Shown here piece by piece: positions 16,340 through 26,382 of a stretch of 64,000 bases of DNA (positions within the stretch are counted from its first letter, which is position 1; each line of letters starts with the position of its first letter). Below the pieces are notes generated by a model. It did no database searches, had not been told where the DNA came from, and saw only the letters and a program-made list of their open reading frames with translations. Source of the DNA: Chitinophagaceae bacterium UBA1930 (GTDB taxonomy: Bacteria > Bacteroidota > Bacteroidia > Chitinophagales > Chitinophagaceae); the NCBI GenBank assembly GCA_002337145.1, contig DDFK01000002.1, positions 558,001 to 622,000 of the forward strand, in the 5' to 3' direction. The position numbers were made by a program, and so were the translations under genes.

Positions 16340-17212
16340 TTAGCTGTCCAGCAGGTCGGCCAGCAGCATGAGTTCTTTTTGCTTGTATTCGTTGCTGGGC
16401 AGCGTGAAGCATTTGGACACTTCTTCGAGTAGTATCTGTATGGTCCTTTTGTGCGAGATGGGTTTGTAGTAGGCGGGTATGGACGGAACGGAAATGCGTT
16501 TGAAATAGTTCTCAATATCCTGGTGACTATAGGCCTGTCCGTTTACGCCATCCACATAAAAATGTATCTTCTCTTGCGGATGCCCTATGTAGGTGGCAGC
16601 ATCGTAATCGGAGTGGTAGAATGCAATAATCAACTGTTTGGGTATGTTGATGATTTTTGCGTTGATGTCGAGCAGTTCGCACATTACCTGGTAGATGATG
16701 CCATTGGTAATGGCATTGCCTTTTTTTGTTTCCAGTACTTTGTGTATAAAGAATTCGTCGGGGTTGTTGTAGTTTACTTCCACCCCTTTTAGGTTGTAGT
16801 AATTGTACACAATGCTCGATAGTACATTTGCCTGTTCCAGCGGGGTAAGGTAGCTGTTCAGCTCAAGCCATACATTACGCCTTATTTTTTCAATGTCTTG
16901 CAGTACGGGGGTGGTGTGCAGGTCGGGGTACTGGAATTTTGAAACGAGCAGTGCACCAAACAGCAGGTCGTGGTAGGCACTGTTGCACCATTCTTTTAAA
17001 TCGGCGGTAAGGTCGGTAAAGTGCAGGCGGTGAATGAGCATTTCGATACGTTCCTGTATCGCTTCATTCAGTGTGTTTTCCCATAGGTTTTCGAGGTTGG
17101 GTATAATGCCTTTGCCAAAGTGGATGATCCGGTCGGATACAGTGTCAAATACTTCCTCGTCGGGGTCATCTATCAGCGTAAATAGGGCATTGATTTCCTT
17201 GTTCTCTACCAT
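16340..17212 (-). CDS. SirB1/transglutaminase-like family protein
   Basis: 290 residues. The N-terminal half begins 'LFTLIDDPDEEVFDTVSDRII', a HEAT-like helix seen in the SirB1 family, followed by 'LTPLEQANVLSSIVYNYYNLKGVEVNYNNPDEFFIHKVLETKKGN', the transglutaminase-like segment in which SirB1 proteins normally show 'R-x-G-x-P-x-x-L'. The catalytic Cys-His-Asp triad of true transglutaminases is not evident. 'IYQVMCELLDI' gives a possible cysteine at the position of the triad. Function in the family is unclear. No operon partner is apparent: a 106-bp gap separates it from mgtE. Between 17213 and 17502 I see no gene. Confidence 0.72.
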   Translation of the reverse strand: MVENKEINALFTLIDDPDEEVFDTVSDRIIHFGKGIIPNLENLWENTLNEAIQERIEMLIHRLHFTDLTADLKEWCNSAYHDLLFGALLVSKFQYPDLHTTPVLQDIEKIRRNVWLELNSYLTPLEQANVLSSIVYNYYNLKGVEVNYNNPDEFFIHKVLETKKGNAITNGIIYQVMCELLDINAKIINIPKQLIIAFYHSDYDAATYIGHPQEKIHFYVDGVNGQAYSHQDIENYFKRISVPSIPAYYKPISHKRTIQILLEEVSKCFTLPSNEYKQKELMLLADLLDS

Positions 17213-17502
17213 TGGTTAAGGTTTAAAATGATTGCCAGTTCAGTTGTGTCAGCGTAGCCTGAATATTGAGTAATCATCTTCCGAAATCAAACTACGTTAA
17301 ATTTAAGTGAACAATCAAACAGAAGTTATTCCACCAATGTGGAAATGATGCGGTGGAAAGTGCATTTTACAATGGGCATTGTTGAGTGGGTTGGCATTGG
17401 GCCACCTGAAAACGGACAATTAACAGGGTGTAGTCATTTCTGTGACAAAACTTAATTCAGAACTGGTTATCTTGCGGCGGTTACAAGATTAAAAAAGTGT
17501 CC

Positions 17503-18585
17503 ATGTCATCAAACCTAGTTATTCCAAAGTTCCCAACAGTCAAGAATTCGCTGCACACAGAATTAAGAACAAGGGTGCAGAAGTATTTTGACCAGAAGGG
17601 AATTTCAGCCACTGGCAATATGAGCCTGTTTTCCAAAGCCATTATATTGGTTGCTGCTTTTATTGCGGTATATGTACACCTTGTATTTTTTACCCCGGCA
17701 AGATACATTGCCTGTGCAGAGTGCCTGTTGCTGGGCGGGTTGATTGCAGCTATTGGTTTTAATGTGATGCATGATGGCAGCCACGGTAGCTTTAGCAAGG
17801 ACAAATGGAAGAACAAACTGGCCGCAGGGTCTTTAAGCATGCTTGGTGCCAGCCATTTTTTATGGAACATGAAGCATAATATGATACACCATAGCTTTAC
17901 CAATGTTGATGGTGTGGATGATGATATTGAGATTGGCGTTTTGATGCGTTTTGCCCCTACGCAGAAGCGTTATTGGGCTCACCGTTTCCAGCATTTCTAT
18001 TTCTGTTTCCTGTATATGTTATTGTATGTTTTCTGGATATTTTTTACTGATTATAAAAAGTATTTCCAGAAACGCATTGGTGATGTGCCTTTGAAGAAGA
18101 TGAGTGCTAAGGACCATATTGAGTTTTGGGTTACCAAACTGTACCATGCAGCGGTATTTATTGTGATACCGATTATATATGTGGGCTGGGCTGCCTGGTT
18201 GGTTGGTTTTTTAATTGCAACCACATTTTCCGGTTTTGTATTGAGCATTGTTTTCCAGTTGGCACATACGGTGGAGCATACGCAGTTTCCTGTTGCAGAC
18301 ATTGAATCAAACAAGTTGCCTGACGAGTTTGCGGCACACCAGATAAAGACCACTGCAAATTTTGCAACCAAGAACAAATTGGTGAGCTGGTTGGTAGGTG
18401 GACTGAATTTCCAGATAGAGCATCACCTGTTTCCGAAAATTTCGCATGTGCATTACCCCGCTATTAGCGAGATTGTAAAAGCTGTTTGTAACGAATACCA
18501 GTTGCAGTACATAGAGTACCCAACCATGCGTGGTGCCGTTGTGGCGCATGTAAGGTTTTTAAGGCAGATGGGTAAGTATGATTAG
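17503..18585 (+). CDS. Membrane fatty acid (acyl-CoA/lipid) desaturase
   Basis: Diiron desaturase that introduces a double bond into acyl chains, in the inner membrane. 360 residues from ATG at 17503; a GTG two codons upstream is less likely. The three histidine boxes are present: H-D-G-S-H (90-94), H-N-M-I-H-H (125-130) and Q-I-E-H-H (304-308). The glutamine in the third box is characteristic of front-end and linoleoyl-CoA-type desaturases; the N-terminal cytochrome b5 domain found in eukaryotic front-end enzymes is absent, so electrons come from a separate donor. Four hydrophobic segments flank the boxes. Stand-alone gene with a perfect hairpin terminator. Confidence 0.9.
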   Translation: MSSNLVIPKFPTVKNSLHTELRTRVQKYFDQKGISATGNMSLFSKAIILVAAFIAVYVHLVFFTPARYIACAECLLLGGLIAAIGFNVMHDGSHGSFSKDKWKNKLAAGSLSMLGASHFLWNMKHNMIHHSFTNVDGVDDDIEIGVLMRFAPTQKRYWAHRFQHFYFCFLYMLLYVFWIFFTDYKKYFQKRIGDVPLKKMSAKDHIEFWVTKLYHAAVFIVIPIIYVGWAAWLVGFLIATTFSGFVLSIVFQLAHTVEHTQFPVADIESNKLPDEFAAHQIKTTANFATKNKLVSWLVGGLNFQIEHHLFPKISHVHYPAISEIVKAVCNEYQLQYIEYPTMRGAVVAHVRFLRQMGKYD

Positions 18586-18633
18586 TGAATAAGGTATAAA
18601 GAGTGAGTAAAGTATAAAAGGTATATAAAGTAT

Positions 18634-18673
18634 AAAAGCGATCGGCTTCAAATTATTGAAGCCGATCGCTTTT
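18634..18673. terminator. Perfect 18-bp hairpin, bidirectional terminator
   Basis: 18634-18651 and 18656-18673 are exact reverse complements around ATTA, with A and T ends, between the convergent desaturase and histidine kinase genes. Flanking DNA repeats GTATAAA and its complement several times, which extends the symmetry. Confidence 0.88.
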
Positions 18674-18720
18674 TAGTAGGTAGTTGCTTTATAAACTTTA
18701 TATACTTTTTTTACTTCCAA

Positions 18721-19875
18721 TTATTTCCCCAGTACGATCCTGAATGTGGTACCCTTACCAACTTCACTGTTGCTGATATAGATCTGTCCTTTGTGGTACT
18801 GTTCAATAATGCGTTTGGTTAATGTAAGCCCAAGGCCCCAGCCCCGTTTCTTGGTAGTGAATCCGGGTTTAAAAACCTTGCTGATGTTCTGTTTGCTGAT
18901 GCCCTTGCCTGTGTCGGTAATGCCAATCAATATCTGTGAGGCGTTTTCTTTTACGTCAACACTTATTCTGCCCTTGCCTTCCATTGCATCCAGTGCGTTC
19001 TTTAATAGGTTTTCAATTACCCAGTCAAACAATGGTGGCGAAATCATGGCCGTTATATTGCTTTCGTTGTTTGTGTTGAATACAAATTCAACCTTGCCGC
19101 TTGCACGTTTTTTTATGTAGTCTATCATGTAGCCAATCTGCTCGATAATGTTCTTTTCTTCTAGGTGTGGCTGGCTACCGATTTTTCCGAAGCGGTCTGA
19201 TATGAGTAAGAGTCTTTGCACATCTTTCTCCATTTCCGGAACAATTTTTTCGTTGCCCTGCACTTCTTTCATCATTTCTAGCCAGCCTTGCAAGCTGGAT
19301 ACGGGCGTGCCCAATTGGTGTGCGGTTTCTTTTGCCATACCAGCCCATAACTGGCTTTGTGTGCTACGGTAATTGGTGCGTTGTGCAATTACAATGATGA
19401 TGATGAACAGGGCTATTACCACAAGCTGAACAATAGGGTAGTAGCGTACTTCTTTCTGCAGGTCGCTCTCGCCATAATAGTATTTGTTGGCCATGTATGG
19501 CTTTTCGCTAATGACCAGTATAATGGGTTTGTTTTGCTGTTGGAATAATACAAGTTGATCGGTTAGGAAGTCCTTGTCTTTTTTGATGCTATTGCTGTCG
19601 AGGTTCCTGTAATTGCCGCTGATATGGTCTTTCTCGTCTGTTTCAATAATGGGTATGTCGGTATTGTCTGTAGAAATCTTGGCAGCCAGGTTAATGCTTG
19701 CACTGTCCGATGAATTGAGGATCGTTTTTTGGGCCTCAACCCAGGCCTCAACCTTGAGCCTTTCGTCGCGTGCAATTTTTTTTGCAAGGTATTGCGAGTA
19801 GAAGATGGTGCCTACAACAATACATATAGCTGCCAATGCCAGTGCCGACCTATAATTGAGCCATTGTTTAATCAT
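18721..19875 (-). CDS. Sensor histidine kinase, orphan
   Basis: 384 residues: membrane helix at about 10-30, a periplasmic domain of roughly 110 residues without a recognisable fold, a second helix ('VQLVVIALFIIIIVIAQ', near 150-167), then a kinase core. The phospho-accepting histidine is H186 in 'KETAHQLGTPVSSLQGW', followed by the ATP-binding N box 'NLLKNALDAM', G1 'DTGKGI', F box and G2 'GWGLGLTL'. The H-Q-L-G-T-P form is common in Bacteroidota kinases. There is no response regulator next to it, so the partner is elsewhere. The signal is unknown. Confidence 0.88.
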   Translation of the reverse strand: MIKQWLNYRSALALAAICIVVGTIFYSQYLAKKIARDERLKVEAWVEAQKTILNSSDSASINLAAKISTDNTDIPIIETDEKDHISGNYRNLDSNSIKKDKDFLTDQLVLFQQQNKPIILVISEKPYMANKYYYGESDLQKEVRYYPIVQLVVIALFIIIIVIAQRTNYRSTQSQLWAGMAKETAHQLGTPVSSLQGWLEMMKEVQGNEKIVPEMEKDVQRLLLISDRFGKIGSQPHLEEKNIIEQIGYMIDYIKKRASGKVEFVFNTNNESNITAMISPPLFDWVIENLLKNALDAMEGKGRISVDVKENASQILIGITDTGKGISKQNISKVFKPGFTTKKRGWGLGLTLTKRIIEQYHKGQIYISNSEVGKGTTFRIVLGK

Positions 19876-19994
19876 GCTTCTAAAATAGTATTATTTTGTG
19901 CTATCCTGCAAACATCTGGCATCAATAGCAATAGGCATGTTTTGTCAAGCATGCGTGCCAACAACATATTTTTCCATTTTTTTATTGTACAAAT

Positions 19995-20002
19995 TAACTT
20001 TG
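19995..20002 (+). promoter_or_regulatory. Minus-7 element TAACTTTG before first beta-helix gene
   Basis: Exact TAnnTTTG match 76 bases before the ATG at 20079. No clear minus-33 TTG. Confidence 0.5.
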
Positions 20003-20078
20003 GGGCCTAATTCGTCGTCTATCGTATAACACCTGTTGCATACTTGTTTCAGGGCATATTTCAATTAATTTCATTTTC

Positions 20079-23000
20079 ATGAAAAGAGCATTACCTGCCA
20101 AGGCCTTACTGTTGTCCATACCCATGTTACTGGGCAGCTTATTCATCCACGCACAGGTAACCACCAATGGTGGCTCTGGATTGGCCACTACCTATACCAG
20201 CCTTGGTGCGGCCATTACGGCATTGAATGCGGCTACCATAAGCAGCCCTGTTGTTATTAATCTTGCTGCATCCAATCCGCAAACGGCACCAACTGGTGGG
20301 TTTGAAATAAGGGCAGAGGGCAGCAGCGTCAACACAATTACCATTAATGGCAATGGCAATACCATTACTGCATCGGCGGCACAGGTTGCCGGCAACCTGT
20401 ATGATGGTATCGTTAAAATTATTGGAGGGGATTATATAACATTGAATGGTTTTACTTTGATAGAGAATCCCGCAAATACAAACGGCACAGCAGCAACCAA
20501 TAACATGACGGAGTTTGGTGTTGCCTTGTTTTATTCAACCGCGACCAATGGTGCACAGAACAACACCATTAAAAATTGTACAATCGATCTTGACAGGACT
20601 TACCAGAATACATTTGGCATCTATAGCAATTCGGGACATACTGCTACTAACCCTTCAGCTATTGCCAATGCAACTGCCGTAACCGGTAGCAATAGTGGGC
20701 TTACGATTGTTGGCAATACGGTTACGGATGTTAATGTGGGTATTGTGTATGTGGGTTCTGCCATTGCCGATATGGAAAACGATGGCTTGACCATTGGTGG
20801 GCCAACAGTTGCGTTGGGTAATACGATCAGTAATTTTGGAACGAACAGCATCATTTCTTCTTATGCGAATGTGTCTACCTCCATCAATGGGATATTGTTG
20901 CGGTACATCAAGAATTATAATGTTTCGAATAATACGATTACTAGCTCCAATGGTGGACTTTCTACAGGCATCGGCACGTTGAACGGTGTATATGTGCAGA
21001 GCGGTACCGCACAGCCTTCGGGTACCATAACCAATACCGTTGCCAATAACACGGTTTCGTTGGTAAGTGGCGTGCCTGTTACACAAATATTCGGTATCCG
21101 TTTGGAAGCCTTAACCGCAAATGCAACCACCACATTGAATATTACCGGTAACAGTTTTACAAACTTTAACCATAGTATTGCGGGATCTACCGGTGCCATT
21201 ACAGGTATTGTAAATGCCGGCGGTGCATTGGTACAGAATATCAGCAATAATAGCTTTGTGAACCTTAGCCCTATAACGGCAGGTTCGTTTACGTTTATCA
21301 ATAACAATGTTGCTGTGCCCGATGGTGGTTCGCAGGTTATTGGTAGCAATAGCATTGTTACAGGTTTTTCCAAAACGGGCGATGGTGGTTTTGTTACGCT
21401 GTTTACATCTTCGGCAGCATCAGGTTCTATGGCAACCATATCGCATAGCAGCAATAATTTTTCCAATATAAATGTGGCGGGAGCTACGGCCATTGCGGGT
21501 TGGGTAAGTGGCGATGGTGCAAGTGCCACAAATGGCCCCGTGAAAACGGTAAGCAATAACATATTTGCCAATTGGACTGTTGGTACAGGTAATGTAAATG
21601 TATTGACAGTGAACGGATCGGGTGTCAACAGCAATGTGTTCAATAATAGTATCAGCGGTGTTGCCGGGGGCGGAGGCATTGCAGGCATCAATATTATGGG
21701 TAATGACAATGCCAATTATTATGGCAATAATATCAATTCGCTTATAGGTTCGTCAGCTGTTGTTAATGGGATTGTATTTACGGGAGCGGCAACAACCAAT
21801 GTGTTGAATTTGTACAAGAACAAAATCTATAACCTGTCTGCTACTGGTACCGACGGTTTGGTAAATGGCATATCGGTGGATTTTGCTGTCCCTGTTTTGC
21901 CTGCCACATCTTCTTTTGCTATTACAGTTTACAACAATCTAATCGGCGACCTGAAAGCACCCAGTGCAAGCAATGCTTCTAGCGATGCAGTAAGGGGCAT
22001 TAGTGTTACTACAGTGGCAACATCCAATATCAAACTGTATTTTAATACCATTAGTATCAGTGCAACTTCATCGGGTACCAATTTTTCGACGTCGGGCATC
22101 TATCATGTACAAAATGCAACGCCAAGTATTGCCAATCTTGATTTGAGGAACAATATCATCATTAATAATTCTGTGGCAAACGGAAGTGGTATTGTGGCAG
22201 CATTTAAAAGATCTGCTACTGGGTTGGACAATTACGCTGTTGCATCTAACAACAATATTTTCTATGGAGGAATACCGTCTGCCAAGAATGTTATCTATTA
22301 TAACGGAACAGCATACCAAACAATGAATGATTTTAAAATATTGGTTGCTGCACGGGAAACAGCCAGCAAAACGGAGAATGTTTCGTTTTTAAGCACTGCG
22401 GGGGCTAATGCCAATTTTTTGCATATCAATCCTATTGTACCTACTTTTTGTGAAAGTGGGGGAGTAGGCGTTGCAGGCATAATAGATGATTACGATGGCA
22501 ACATCCGTTCTTTGCCACCGGATATTGGTGCAGATGAATTTGTGGGAGTGGTTGTTCCGGTATCGTTGCTGAATTTTACAGGTACTAAGCAGCCCTCTGG
22601 TAATTTATTAAATTGGGTGACGGCAAACGAAGTGAACAACACTGGTTTTGAACTGCAACGGAGTGCCGATGGGATGAATTATAACAGAATTACATTTATA
22701 TCAAGCAAAGCGGTAAATGGAAACAGCAATGGCAGTTTGGCTTATTCATTTACTGACAAGAACCAGCTAGGCATCGATGCTTATTATAGGTTGAAGCAGG
22801 TGGACAAGGACGGTATGTTTAATCTTAGTACGGTGGTATTGATAAAAGGCAGTAAAGCAAGTAGCCTTGAAATACTAAGCACCTATCCCAACCCCGCTGC
22901 CAATTATTTGAATGTTATAGTTGCTTCGCCACAGATAAATACCATTAATCTAATTGTGTGTGATCTTTCGGGGAAAATTGTGTTGCGTAAACAGGCATCG

Positions 23001-23126
23001 GTAGTTGAGGGGGACAATACCATTCAATTCAATATTGGGGCACTTGCCAAAGGCTCTTATACCGTTAAGGCATTGTGCAATGATGGTAGCCCAATTGGTA
23101 CTACAGGCAAGTTTATAAAGCAGTAA
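20079..23126 (+). CDS. Secreted beta-helix protein with type IX secretion sorting domain (paralog 1)
   Basis: 1015 residues. Signal peptide MKRALPAKALLLSIPMLLGS then 'IHAQ'. The central 800 residues are rich in N, T, S, G and I with recurrent 'NNTI', 'GNTV' and 'NNNS' turns, the pattern of a right-handed parallel beta-helix with asparagine ladders, as in pectate-lyase-like adhesins or polysaccharide-binding proteins. Near residues 820-930 is a beta-sandwich-type segment ('GTKQPSGNLLNWVTANEVNNTGFELQRS') common in Bacteroidota secreted proteins, and the last 85 residues ('YPNPAANYLNV...LSGKIV...GSYTVK') are a type A sorting domain that directs export to the surface. Substrate unknown. Tandem with a paralog. 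Confidence 0.85.
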   Translation: MKRALPAKALLLSIPMLLGSLFIHAQVTTNGGSGLATTYTSLGAAITALNAATISSPVVINLAASNPQTAPTGGFEIRAEGSSVNTITINGNGNTITASAAQVAGNLYDGIVKIIGGDYITLNGFTLIENPANTNGTAATNNMTEFGVALFYSTATNGAQNNTIKNCTIDLDRTYQNTFGIYSNSGHTATNPSAIANATAVTGSNSGLTIVGNTVTDVNVGIVYVGSAIADMENDGLTIGGPTVALGNTISNFGTNSIISSYANVSTSINGILLRYIKNYNVSNNTITSSNGGLSTGIGTLNGVYVQSGTAQPSGTITNTVANNTVSLVSGVPVTQIFGIRLEALTANATTTLNITGNSFTNFNHSIAGSTGAITGIVNAGGALVQNISNNSFVNLSPITAGSFTFINNNVAVPDGGSQVIGSNSIVTGFSKTGDGGFVTLFTSSAASGSMATISHSSNNFSNINVAGATAIAGWVSGDGASATNGPVKTVSNNIFANWTVGTGNVNVLTVNGSGVNSNVFNNSISGVAGGGGIAGINIMGNDNANYYGNNINSLIGSSAVVNGIVFTGAATTNVLNLYKNKIYNLSATGTDGLVNGISVDFAVPVLPATSSFAITVYNNLIGDLKAPSASNASSDAVRGISVTTVATSNIKLYFNTISISATSSGTNFSTSGIYHVQNATPSIANLDLRNNIIINNSVANGSGIVAAFKRSATGLDNYAVASNNNIFYGGIPSAKNVIYYNGTAYQTMNDFKILVAARETASKTENVSFLSTAGANANFLHINPIVPTFCESGGVGVAGIIDDYDGNIRSLPPDIGADEFVGVVVPVSLLNFTGTKQPSGNLLNWVTANEVNNTGFELQRSADGMNYNRITFISSKAVNGNSNGSLAYSFTDKNQLGIDAYYRLKQVDKDGMFNLSTVVLIKGSKASSLEILSTYPNPAANYLNVIVASPQINTINLIVCDLSGKIVLRKQASVVEGDNTIQFNIGALAKGSYTVKALCNDGSPIGTTGKFIKQ

Positions 23127-23279
23127 ATAACCAACAAATAAGGAGGGTTACGGCAGAAAATCGGTGAGTAAAAAGCAAAATATTGCAATTTGACTATTTT
23201 TTTTGCGGGTTTAATTCAATTTTACTAATTTGAAGCCTGCAAAACGTGCAATTTTTTTACAACCAAAATCTTCCTCCTT

Positions 23280-26200
23280 ATGAGCAAAAATTTATCTCAG
23301 AAACTTTTATTGGTTTGCGGGCTGCTTTTTTGTAGCAGTGCTATTGTAAGGTCACAGGTAACTACCAATGGTGGTTCCGGTCTTGCTGCTACTTACACCA
23401 GTCTGGATGCTGCCATTACAGCTTTGAATGCCGCAACAATTACCAGTCCGGTTGTAATAACACTAACGGCGGGCAATCCGCAAACGGCACCAAGTGGTGG
23501 GTATGAAATTAAAGCGGAAGGTTCAACTGTAAATACAATTAGAATAGTAGGCAATAATAATACGATTACAGCCTCTAATGCTCTAGCTTCAGGTAGTTTG
23601 ACCGATGCGATATTCAAAATTATTGGTGCTGATTATGTTAGCTTAGAAAACTTTGTAATGACAGAAAATGCTGCTAATACAGTTACTGCTGAAGCCACAA
23701 ATAATATGACAGAATGGGGAGTTGCAGTTATCTATTCCAGTGTTACAAATGGAGCTCAAAATAACACAATAAAAGGGTGCTCAATTAGTTTAAATAGACT
23801 ATACCAAAACACATTTGGGATTTATTCCAATTCAAACCATTCTGCTACAAGCATACCTGCAGGGTTTCCAGCTACCTCAATTACTGGAAGCAACAGTGGT
23901 TTGAAAATTTCAAGTAATGCAATAACGAACGTAAATGTAGGAATTGTTGTACTAGGTCCAAGTATGTCTGGTGCTGAAAATGACGGTATTGTTATTGGAG
24001 GAACAACACCTGCTGAAGGTAATACGATTACAAATTTTGGCACTACTGGTACCTTTTCGGCATTTGCCAATGTTTCAGCTACTGTTAATGGCATCCTAGT
24101 TAGGTTTATAAAAAACTGTACTGTTTCTAATAATAATATTTCGAGTTCTGATGGGGGAACTATTGCTGGCTCTTTAAGGGGGATTTATTTTCCAACAGTT
24201 AGCACTGCTCCAAGTGGTGATATCGTCAATAATATTAATAATAATACTATTTCTTTGAAAAGCGGTGTCTTGGCAGGAGCTGTTCAAGGAATTTCTCTTG
24301 AAGTTAATACGGCAACTTCTTCTACAGAGCTTAACGTTAATAATAATAATTTTACAAGCCTTGGTCACTCTATTGCAGGGGCATCAGGTGCTATAAATGG
24401 TATTCTTAATGCCTCTATTCCTCTTTTATTGAGTATTAGCAATAATAAGTTTACTAATTTGAATCCAAATACTACTGGCTCATTTACCTTTCTTTCAAGT
24501 AGTGTGTTGATGCCTGTAGGTGGCTATCATGTAGTTAATGGAAATTCAATTGTAACTGCTTTTAGTAAAACAGGCGATGGAGGAACTGTAACTTTGTTTA
24601 CCACTACTTCGAATACCCCTTCAGGGGTTACTTCATCTGCAAGTAATAATGATTTTTCAAATATAACTGTTGTTGGGGCTACAGCTATTGCTGGTTGGAT
24701 TAGTAGGGATGGAGCTAACTCAACTAGTGGTCCAAGCAAATCTGTTAGTAACAACACATTTAATAATTGGACTGCTGGAACTGGTGCTATTACTGTTTTA
24801 ACTATTAATGCAAGTGCTATTGGAAGTATTCATACTGGCAATACAGTAACAAATATTTCAAGTGGAGGAGCAGTAATTGGTGTTAATTTATTGGCAAATG
24901 AGAATGGCAGTTTTAGTGGTAATAACATTAATGGGTTGACTGTTACAGGTGGAGTTGTCGTTTCTGGAATTGTTTTGTCTGGTACTGCTGCTACAAACAA
25001 GCCAAATGTGTTTAAAAACAAAATCTATAACCTTACTGCAAATAACGCAAGTGGTAGCGTAAATGGTATTTTGGTTTCACATACAGGTGTTGGAGTTATT
25101 GCTACAATTGCTAATAATATTATTGGCGACTTAAAGGCTCCAATAGCAAACAATGATCAAATAGACGTTGTTCGAGGGATAAGCATTACTGCTACATCTA
25201 CGACTGCAAACATTAATGTCTATTTTAATACTATTTATTTAAACGCAACTTCTACCGGAGGCAATTTCTCTAGTTCTGGTATTTATCATACGCAAAATGC
25301 AACTGCCAGTACCGCCGTTCTTGATCTTAGGAGCAATATTGTGATTAATACTTCCACAGCAGTAGGTGCGGGAGCTTCTACTGCGGCATTTAGAAGATCT
25401 GCAGCTGGTTTGGATAATTATGCCACAACATCTAACAACAATATGTTTTATGCTGGTACGCCTTCTGTAACAAACAACATTTACAATAATGGGACTGCTT
25501 ATCAAACATTGACGGATTTTCAAACATTGGTTGCAACAAGGGAAACAGCAAGCAAAACAGAAAATACAGTTTTAGGATTTGTAAGTACCAGTGGTGCCAA
25601 TGCTGGTTTTTTACATATTAGGCCGGGTACGATGACGGTTTGTGAAAGCAGGGGTGGAACTGGTACTGGTATTTCAGATGATTTTGATGGCGATGCACGT
25701 GCCGGTTTACCAGATATTGGGGCAGATGAATTTGTAGGTGTTGTGCCCATTACTTTGGCAAGCTTTACCGGTACTAAACAAACAGCCGGAAACCTGTTGA
25801 GCTGGACAACTGCAACAGAACTGAACAATACCGGCTTTGAACTGCAACGCAGTGCAGATGGGGTGAACTTTAGTGCATTGGTATTTGTGCCCAGCAAGGC
25901 CGACAATGGAAACAGCAACAGCAATTTGTCTTATTCTTATGTTGACAAGAAATCATTGGCAACTGGTTACTATAGGTTGAAGCAAATAGATAAAGACGGC
26001 AAGTCTAGTCTTAGTGCCATTGTATTGCTAAAAGGCAATAAGGCCAATGGTATCGAGCTGACCAGCATCTATCCAAATCCGGCAATCAACAATTTGAATA
26101 TTGTTCTTGCATCTTCAAAAACAACCAATGTTAGTCTTTTGATCAGTGACCTTTCCGGTAAGACTATCTTGATGCAGCAGGCATCGGTGATTGATGGCGA

Positions 26201-26309
26201 CAATGCCGTTAAGATAAACGTAAGCTTGCTTGCAAAAGGTACTTATACCATTAAAGCCATTAGCAACGATGGTAGCGAAACTGCCATCGGCAAATTCATC
26301 AAACAATAA
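23280..26309 (+). CDS. Secreted beta-helix protein with type IX secretion sorting domain (paralog 2)
   Basis: 1009 residues and collinear with the preceding gene over its whole length: same signal region, 'VTTNGGSGLA' start of the mature protein, beta-helix body, 'LSWTTATELNNTGFELQRSA' segment and type A sorting domain with 'YPNPAINNLNI'. The proteins share long identical runs near the N-terminus while their codons differ at many third positions, so the duplication is old. From about 23,520 to 25,640 this copy uses far more A- and T-ending codons than paralog 1 or than its own ends. The 152-bp gap has no terminator that I can see, so both may be expressed together. Confidence 0.85.
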   Translation: MSKNLSQKLLLVCGLLFCSSAIVRSQVTTNGGSGLAATYTSLDAAITALNAATITSPVVITLTAGNPQTAPSGGYEIKAEGSTVNTIRIVGNNNTITASNALASGSLTDAIFKIIGADYVSLENFVMTENAANTVTAEATNNMTEWGVAVIYSSVTNGAQNNTIKGCSISLNRLYQNTFGIYSNSNHSATSIPAGFPATSITGSNSGLKISSNAITNVNVGIVVLGPSMSGAENDGIVIGGTTPAEGNTITNFGTTGTFSAFANVSATVNGILVRFIKNCTVSNNNISSSDGGTIAGSLRGIYFPTVSTAPSGDIVNNINNNTISLKSGVLAGAVQGISLEVNTATSSTELNVNNNNFTSLGHSIAGASGAINGILNASIPLLLSISNNKFTNLNPNTTGSFTFLSSSVLMPVGGYHVVNGNSIVTAFSKTGDGGTVTLFTTTSNTPSGVTSSASNNDFSNITVVGATAIAGWISRDGANSTSGPSKSVSNNTFNNWTAGTGAITVLTINASAIGSIHTGNTVTNISSGGAVIGVNLLANENGSFSGNNINGLTVTGGVVVSGIVLSGTAATNKPNVFKNKIYNLTANNASGSVNGILVSHTGVGVIATIANNIIGDLKAPIANNDQIDVVRGISITATSTTANINVYFNTIYLNATSTGGNFSSSGIYHTQNATASTAVLDLRSNIVINTSTAVGAGASTAAFRRSAAGLDNYATTSNNNMFYAGTPSVTNNIYNNGTAYQTLTDFQTLVATRETASKTENTVLGFVSTSGANAGFLHIRPGTMTVCESRGGTGTGISDDFDGDARAGLPDIGADEFVGVVPITLASFTGTKQTAGNLLSWTTATELNNTGFELQRSADGVNFSALVFVPSKADNGNSNSNLSYSYVDKKSLATGYYRLKQIDKDGKSSLSAIVLLKGNKANGIELTSIYPNPAINNLNIVLASSKTTNVSLLISDLSGKTILMQQASVIDGDNAVKINVSLLAKGTYTIKAISNDGSETAIGKFIKQ

Positions 26310-26329
26310 CATTCAACTAACGGAGCAAT

Positions 26330-26363
26330 AAAAAATGCACTCCCCAAAAGGAGTGCATTTTTT
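26330..26363. terminator. Terminator between beta-helix paralog 2 and prfB
   Basis: Stem AAAAAATGCACTCC (26330-26343) pairs with GGAGTGCATTTTTT (26350-26363), with T-run. Confidence 0.9.
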
Positions 26364-26369
26364 ATTGTT

Positions 26370-26377
26370 TACATTTG
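26370..26377 (+). promoter_or_regulatory. prfB promoter, minus-7 element TACATTTG
   Basis: Exact TAnnTTTG match beginning 6 bases after the upstream terminator. It ends 6 bases before the prfB ATG at 26383, so transcription may start at or very near the start codon. Confidence 0.6.
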
Positions 26378-26382
26378 CAGTT

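Noticed and set aside
20915..21715. 266-residue minus-strand ORF inside the first beta-helix gene
   Set aside because: Low-complexity repetitive coding sequence commonly gives long antisense frames; the plus frame has a signal peptide and sorting domain.
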